Shown here: positions 58,621 to 64,000 of the stretch, in pieces | Layout of the letters: every line of letters starts with the position of its first letter | Position numbering within the stretch: position 1 is the stretch's first letter | Assembly: GCF_000221225.1 (NCBI RefSeq) | Contig: NW_006383032.1 | Location: 3,827,213-3,891,212 of the forward strand | DNA from: Thermochaetoides thermophila DSM 1495 | Lineage: Eukaryota > Ascomycota > Sordariomycetes > Sordariales > Chaetomiaceae | DNA: 64,000 bases | Direction of reading: 5' to 3' | Made by a program: the position numbers and the translations under genes | The notes under the pieces: model-generated | The model's input: only the letters and a program-made list of their open reading frames with translations | Database searches by the model: none | Told to the model about the DNA's origin: nothing

Positions 58621-61600
58621 CATGAGGCTTTGGCATTGGTGGACAGTGGAGCGTTCAGGAACGATAACTCTGTTATCTACCTCTAACATTCTAAGCGCCC
58701 CGTTCAGAAATATGTGGTATTCTGCACAGTTCTATGCCAATTGTAATACTTAATGGATTAAAGTTATATTTAGTCCCACAGATGGATATCATTGACTGGA
58801 GCTACGTCAACCGGTGCCAAATACCATGGCGCAAGAAGAAGAGAGACGCTGTACCGGCAAGGGACCTTTTCGCACTCAATATGTGCAATACGAAACCGCC
58901 TATTGACACCACAGTGGCGGGAAAAACGACCCAAGCAATTTTCGACATCACCGACATGAAAGGACAAAATGATGTGATCTTGGAATACCATGATACCGGA
59001 TTTACGACCCAGATATCGACTGGGGCAGGCGGCCACCTACGACCACGGGTTTGGTCGTATCCAAGCAGTCCGATGGAGCACACAAGCAATGGTTCACAAG
59101 GTGGGAGTGTCGGGGACACGAAACCGTCCGCGGAACCACCGCATTGATCAGACAGTGTCGACGACGCGATGAGTCCAGGAAGAGGCGGCAGCCATCTGGT
59201 GAAGATGGCAGGAATGAGAATCAGCAGGAAGGCCCGAAGAGGCAGCGCGCAGGCAGCTGTCGTTTCCGTCGACGAGAGCCAAAATCTCGCTGTCGAGGGT
59301 TGGGTCACCTCACGCGAGGCAGCAGTGATTCAGTGACCCCCGGAACCAGCAGAGAAGCGAGGCAATGATATCCAGAGAAATATTGAAGAGACCCTGCGTT
59401 CAAAGCCAAGCATATGGAGGGATTGCCTGAGCATGGACCATTCATGAGATCAAACTGAAAGAGGGCGCAACAACTGAAGCTTTTCAAGTTTATCACACCA
59501 ATGAACGAGAAAATAAGGCGCCTAAATGCCTGGAAGAGAATCTCCGACGCGAACACATCCGACCATTGACTTCACCGGCAGGGTACCCAGTGCTGCTCGT
59601 ACCTAGGAAGAATGGTGAGCTGAGGATGAATGGAAAACGGCCTTCAGCACACCTTACAGCCACTATAAATACCTGGTCATGCCTTTCGGGCTCACAAACG
59701 CATCCGCAACTTTTCAAGCTTAAGTTAATCACACGACACAAGCTTTCCTCGACAATTCTGCAGTCTGTTATCTTGACGGCATTCTCATCTATTCGCGGAA
59801 CCTTGAGAAGCACCGATAATACATCAAGGCAGTACTCAATGCCCTGCACAGGGAAGGATTGTTAGTCAACAAGAAGAAGAGCGAGTTCCATGTGACAAAG
59901 AACGTGTTCCTAGGCTACGAGATCTCTCCCGGCGAATTGCGCATAGAACCTAGCAAAATCGAGGCTATCAAAAACTGGCCCATACTCACGACCGTCAAGG
60001 ACGTGCGAGCCTTCGTCGGATTTGGCAACTTCTACCGCATGTTCATCAAGGACTTTGGCAAGATTGCCAGACCATTGCACGACCTGACCAAAAAGGATGT
60101 TAACTTTCGATGAACATCCGGACATGAAGCAGCTTCCCAACGCTTGAAGGAAGCCATCATCGCTGAACCAATCCTCCGACTACCCGACCCTACGTGAGTC
60201 TTCGATGTCGAGACTGAAGAGACTAACTTTGCTATCTGAGGGCAGCTAGGACAGCGTGACGACAGTGGCAAACTTCACCCGATAGCTTTCTTCTCCAAGA
60301 AACTCAGCAACCAGCAGCTCAACTACTCCATTCAGGATAAGGAGTTGTTGGCAATTGTTGAAGCGTTTCAAGAATGGCGACCATACTTCAGTGGTACCAC
60401 CTACGAGGTCCAAGTTTACATCGATCACAAAAATCTGCTATATTTCACCACGACTAAGGCTCTCAACAAAAGGCAAACACGATAAGCCGAGTTTCTTTCA
60501 CAGTTCAATTTCCGCATCAATTACCGGAAAGGAACGGAGAATACGAGAGCTGGTGCTCGAAGCCGCCGGCCGGATCAATAGAAATATGGAATTGAAGCAT
60601 CGCCGCCGCTGCTTCAACAACAGGACGATGAAACATTACGACACCTACTTTAACCGGTTGAAAATTGCTGTGCGATCTTCAGGAAAGAACGGCAAGGATA
60701 TAAGACTCGGTGCGACTCAACATGGAAGAACGAGTCAAGTGGGGAGCAGGAGAACTACCACACGTAGACGGGTTAAAAGAAGGAATATATTTGGAAGAAG
60801 ACTCTGGCACAACGACAGGATCTATGTCAGCCGAGACCAACAAGAACACGTGGTACGCAAAATTCATGACTCAGAAATGGGCGGACATCCCGGCATTGCC
60901 AAAACACTGTCGAAATATCAAGCACTACTTCAGCTTCCCAGGGATGAGGGCAAGAATTGCAAAATTTGTGAAGGAATATGATCTATGTCATCGAAGCATA
61001 CCCGTACGACACAAGCCTTTTGGTCACCTCCAACCTCTGGAAGTTCCAGAAAAACCTTAAGGCTCGGTGACACTCGACTTCATCATCAAACTAACAAAAT
61101 CCAAAAAGAGTGTTATGGAAGCCAGGTACGACAGCATCCTGACTGTGGGGGACCGACTGGCAAAATGGACCTACTTTCTTACCTGTCAAAGAGACTTGGT
61201 CCGCCGACCGCATCGCGTCTGTGGCGCTAAGGCACGTTGCGAGCTGCCACGGCTGGCCTAAGGAATGGATTTCCGATAGAGACCCCAAGTTCGCTTCCAA
61301 CTCCTTGCAAGCACTCATGAAAAGATCGGGTTGCCAAAGCAAACTCTCCACGGCATACTATCCTCAGACCGGCGGACAAACAGAACGACTCAACCAGGTC
61401 CTTGAACAATAATTTTCGCAAGTTTGTCAACTCTGAACAGGACGACTGGGCTGACTTGCTACCAGTCGCCCAGCTGGCATACGACACGACACAGACAGAG
61501 ACTAACGAAACTGACACCGTTCTTTGCGAATTTTGGATACAAGGCAGACCTGCGACAAGGACCAGAAGTCTCAGTGCCCAAAGCGATGATTACAGCTGAC

Positions 61601-61640
61601 CAGTTACATCCACTACAGAAGCCATGAAACAGGAACCTAA
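58621..61640 (+). pseudogene. pol remnant: protease, reverse transcriptase, RNase H, integrase
   Basis: Aspartic protease motif LVDSGA at about 58639-58656. RT from about 59560: FSTPYSHYKYLVMPFGLTNA, the catalytic box as YLDGILIYS (normally YLDD, so one aspartate is lost), then LLVNKKKSEFHVTKNVFLGY and the thumb/connection to 60113. RNase H about 60230-60560 (LNYSIQDKELLAIVEAFQEW). Integrase H2C2 finger from about 60850 (HVVRKIHDSEMGGHPG), with the first Cys of the CxxC read as Tyr; catalytic core with SVTLDFIIKLTKSK, WISDRDPKFAS and TAYYPQTGGQTERLNQ. Frames change repeatedly and stops interrupt it, several replacing Gln or Arg codons. Confidence 0.85.
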
Positions 61641-61929
61641 ATTTGATCGGCAGCGGCTGAAAAAATACTATGATCAACACAAGCTCGAGAGACCTCGCCG
61701 AGAAGAGGGGGTAAAGTTTATCTCGTTGCACAGAGCCTATGATCCAAATGCCCAAGTGTGAAACTTGACTTCAAGAAATTAGGATCTTTAAATCCGACAA
61801 GCTCTCAAATACCAATTGCCGACTTTCGTAAACACCAACCATGCGCTTACGCACAAAATCTTTATGTTTCTCCTCCCAAACCAGCACCTGGGTCTGTGTA
61901 TATTGCGGACAACGAGGAAGCCGGGGACG

Positions 61930-62110
61930 ACGAAGAATGAGATATGGAGAAGATATTCCAGGATCCGGAATGGACAACTAGAATACCTGATCAGATGGTT
62001 AGATTTCGGACCTGAAAGCAACTCATGGAATCCTGTGCAATATCTCAATTGCTCTGCAAAACTACGGGATATTCACCGCCAGAACCCCAATTGTCCTAGC
62101 CCACAATAGA
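61930..62110 (+). pseudogene. Chromodomain remnant at the pol C-terminus
   Basis: Reads IRNGQLEYLIRWLDFGPESN followed by SWNPVQYLNCSAKLRDIHRQ. The R/K-Y-L-I-R-W and W-P pattern is that of chromovirus integrase chromodomains, which direct insertion to modified histones in intact elements. Confidence 0.75.
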
Positions 62111-62126
62111 CCAGTATGTCTTGAGC

Positions 62127-62498
62127 TCAGAAATAATCGAACAGTCTTGTCGGATCGCCGGTGTTCCCTAGAACTGCTCCCAACGGCAAGAGCAGACTAA
62201 AGGATGGTGTCTCCTCCCTAGCCGCAGCCGTGGGCTGCGCTACAACTTCTGACACTTGGGACTGGGAAAGTTGAGTTTGCTCTTGTTCCATGTGCTTTTC
62301 TTTCTCCATTTCTTCTAACGATGCAAGACCTTGTACCGCCAAATGAACGTCCTTATCCTTCAAAAACTGCTTTTGTTTCCAAACACGTTGAACTCTTGGC
62401 AACTGCTTGGACAAACTCGTCTCCAGTTCCCTGGCCTCTTGCTTTTGCATCCTCCTCCTCCTGATCTTAGTGCCATTGTTCTTCCAGTACCTCTTCAC
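62127..62498 (-). other. Antisense ORF between integrase and right LTR
   Basis: An unbroken 123-codon frame on the opposite strand in an otherwise wrecked element. It is Arg/Lys/Gln/Glu-rich (RRRRMQKQEARELETSLSKQ; LEEMEKEKHMEQEQTQLSQS) with coiled-coil-like composition. No family is recognised; it may be chance, or a fragment of another transposon inserted here. Confidence 0.3.
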
Positions 62499-62824
62499 TG
62501 AGAAGCAAGTTAATCAACAAACGAATGAGGACCGGAAGTCACCGGTATTGAGATGTTACCATCGCACAAATAACCTGCACACACACAATTGCTGCAACGG
62601 GGACGTTCGGGCACCATACGACACTCCAGCCCGCGAGAGTAGCAGTTGTAACAAGGCATTATCACAAGACCTGCCTAGTTAATAAACTGCGACAAATACG
62701 AGCGATACTGTGCAGTACATTTTCGTTTAGGCATTATGGCGAACAGACGGGACTTACGAGAGAGAATGATGGAGCAAGGAAGTAGACAAGATCGATGGGA
62801 AATATCCTTCGGGGACGAAAGACC

Positions 62825-63119
62825 TCGAGAGGGGGCATCATATTACGACCAATAATCACGGATGGAAAGATTGTCAGACCAAGAGATACTGGCAAGGGAC
62901 CAAAAAACCCTTAAGAAATAAAGATTGAGTATATAAGGTAGATATATTTCTCGTAGGAAGAGGAGGACGAAGAATTCTTCAGTCAAAAATACAAACAGTT
63001 GCCCAGACGACTTGGTGACCTCAGTGCCTCTGAACCTGTGCGAGAACTCTTGTCTCTCAGATCCATAAGCCTTGGACCAAGCCCAAACCCATCTCAGGAA
63101 GGCTGGCTGAATCGTCACA
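62825..63119 (+). repeat. Right LTR, 5' end unclear
   Basis: Follows a polypurine tract (CGAGAGGGGG, 62823-62832). It shares ACGACCAATAA, GGGACCAAAA, GAGTATATAAGGTAGATA and the 3' end ATCGTCACA with the left LTR but lacks about 20-30 bp near its start. Confidence 0.75.
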
Positions 63120-63178
63120 GTAAAGGAAATCTTCACTTTGAAATGTCCCAACCTAGGGATAATGATGATGGCAATGAG

Positions 63179-63578
63179 TGTCACAATCAACAAGGGCATC
63201 ACGCAAGAAGAGCGGAGCCGGGAGCAAAGGATCAATAAAAAAGCAGCTCACGTGGGCCCGAGGAGGGTTGTCAGGCCAAGAATTGCTGATGAGGGACCAA
63301 AAGACACCAAGGAATAAAGAAAGGCTTGAGTATACAAGGTAGATGGACTCCTCGTAGGTAGAAGGGAACACAGGAAGCCACAAAGGCATATAAGACGTGA
63401 ATAAATTCCAGGTAGGGCCATCTGGCTGGAGAAGTTCTGCAGTCAGCAATACAAACAGTTGTCTACTCAACTGGTGACCGCCAGCTATCAGTCCAACTGT
63501 GTGAAAACCCCTGTCTCTCAGGTCCAGCGGCCTGGTACCTCTTGAACCCATCTCAAGAGGCCTGTCTAGATTGTCACA
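63179..63578 (+). repeat. Additional LTR copy (solo)
   Basis: Starts TGTCACAATCAACAAGGGCA and ends GATTGTCACA, matching the left LTR family, with about 50 bp of extra sequence after the TATA-like region. No internal domains adjoin it on the right, so it is probably a solo LTR left by recombination. Confidence 0.8.
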
Positions 63579-63589
63579 ATGGCAAGAAT

Positions 63590-63775
63590 GATACTGGAGG
63601 AGACCCTCATGTATATAGGACCTAGCTGGCCACTCATTAGGGGGGGTTCCTCAGTCAGCAATAGAAACAGTTGTAAACCAACAACCAGTCGCCGCAGTGA
63701 ATTACGTACGCTGCTGTGTGAGGACCCCAGTCCATCAATTTCTACAACCCGACCACTACCCTCGAACCCATCTTA
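63590..63775 (+). repeat. LTR fragment
   Basis: Carries GTATATAGGACCTAGCTGG, then TCAGCAATAGAAACAGTTGT and GCCGCAGTG, diverged versions of LTR segments, ending in CGAACCCATCT. Confidence 0.65.
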
Positions 63776-63777
63776 GG

Positions 63778-63950
63778 AGTTCTCACATAGATTCAGGAGC
63801 ACTACGGTCATCAGTTGGTTTAGGCAACTATTTGTATTGCTGATTGGGGAATTCATTTCGTCCCCCTTCCTGCTGCGAGGAATCTATCTACCTCATATAC
63901 ACAGAATCCTTCCTTGTCTCATCTACCAAGGAGCGTTCAGTTTTCCGTCG
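63778..63950 (-). repeat. LTR fragment in opposite orientation
   Basis: On the minus strand it reads GAGGTAGATAGATTCCTCG, then CAATCAGCAATACAAATAGT and GACCGTAGTGCTCCTGAA, matching the left LTR in the same order. It abuts the preceding plus-strand fragment tail to tail. Confidence 0.65.
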
Positions 63951-64000
63951 GAGATTCTCAGCTTTGAAGATCTTTCACTACTGACGCTTGAGTTCTGACG

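Larger units (their letters stand above)
56714..63119 (+). mobile_element. Decayed Ty3/gypsy (chromovirus-type) LTR retrotransposon, about 6.4 kb
   Basis: Bounded by a left LTR (56714-57055) and a right LTR (about 62825-63119) sharing the stretches GAGTATATAAGGTAGATA, CATAAGCCTTGGACCAAGCC and a TCGTCACA end. Domain order between them is gag, protease, RT, RNase H, integrase, chromodomain, which is the Ty3/gypsy order, and the chromodomain after integrase marks a chromovirus. Every ORF is broken by stops and frameshifts and the RT and zinc-knuckle motifs have lost key residues, so it cannot move on its own. The two LTRs differ clearly, including a deletion near the 5' end of the right copy, so the insertion is old. 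Confidence 0.88.

Noticed and set aside
1..64000. CRISPR array, bacterial operon, secondary-metabolite cluster or prophage
   Set aside because: No spaced direct repeats, no polyketide synthase, NRPS or terpene cyclase genes, and all genes are eukaryotic with spliceosomal introns.

Overview
The window is nuclear DNA of a filamentous ascomycete, most likely a Sordariomycete (Pezizomycotina). The genes have short introns of about 50-130 bp with GTAWGT-like donors and CTAAC/CTGAC branch sites. The gene set is typical of the group: alternative oxidase, CRZ1, an eIF3h with a degenerate MPN motif, a Cid2/MIX23 protein, a Zn2Cys6 regulator and a decayed chromodomain Ty3/gypsy element. I cannot name the species. 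No bacterial-type operon, CRISPR array or plasmid feature is present.

Layout. 0.1-1.3 kb: mitochondrial alternative oxidase (+). 2.8-5.3 kb: CRZ1-type C2H2 factor (+) with a calcineurin-docking-like motif. 6.2-6.8 kb: small DUF7053-like protein (-). 6.8-11.1 kb: no gene seen. 11.1-18.9 kb: one very large low-complexity protein (+), split by an apparent 1-nt frameshift in a polypurine tract. About 19.4 kb: a tRNA-Gly(UCC)-like gene. 19.6-21.3 kb: MFS drug:H+ antiporter (-), also frameshifted. 23.1-24.4 kb: ER syntaxin UFE1 (+). 25.7-27.6 kb: sphingoid base kinase (+). 28.1-29.1 kb: RRP1 (-). 31.3-33.2 kb: aspartate aminotransferase (+). 33.8-36.2 kb: NatA subunit NAT1/Naa15 (-). 37.0-37.7 kb: Cid2/MIX23 (-). 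37.7-43.2 kb: no gene seen. 43.2-46.9 kb: Zn2Cys6 regulator (+), with a 1-kb intron inside the zinc cluster and two poly-C frameshifts. 47.6-48.9 kb: dead D-2-hydroxyacid dehydrogenase (-). 50.0-55.3 kb: S-adenosylhomocysteinase, eIF3h and a UPF0643 protein (all -). 56.7-64.0 kb: a decayed chromovirus-type LTR retrotransposon followed by extra LTR copies in both orientations.

Most genes are unrelated housekeeping functions, each with its own promoter: respiration, calcium signalling, ER traffic, sphingolipid phosphorylation, ribosome biogenesis, amino-acid and methyl-cycle metabolism, N-terminal acetylation and translation initiation. I found no biosynthetic cluster. The most unusual items are the giant Trp/Lys-repeat protein with its hidden 5' exon, the recognisable multi-exon dehydrogenase pseudogene, the run of single-base frameshifts at low-complexity sites, and the nested LTR cluster at the right edge. 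Exon coordinates were assembled by eye from splice consensus, reading-frame continuity and recalled protein-family sequence; no alignment was run.
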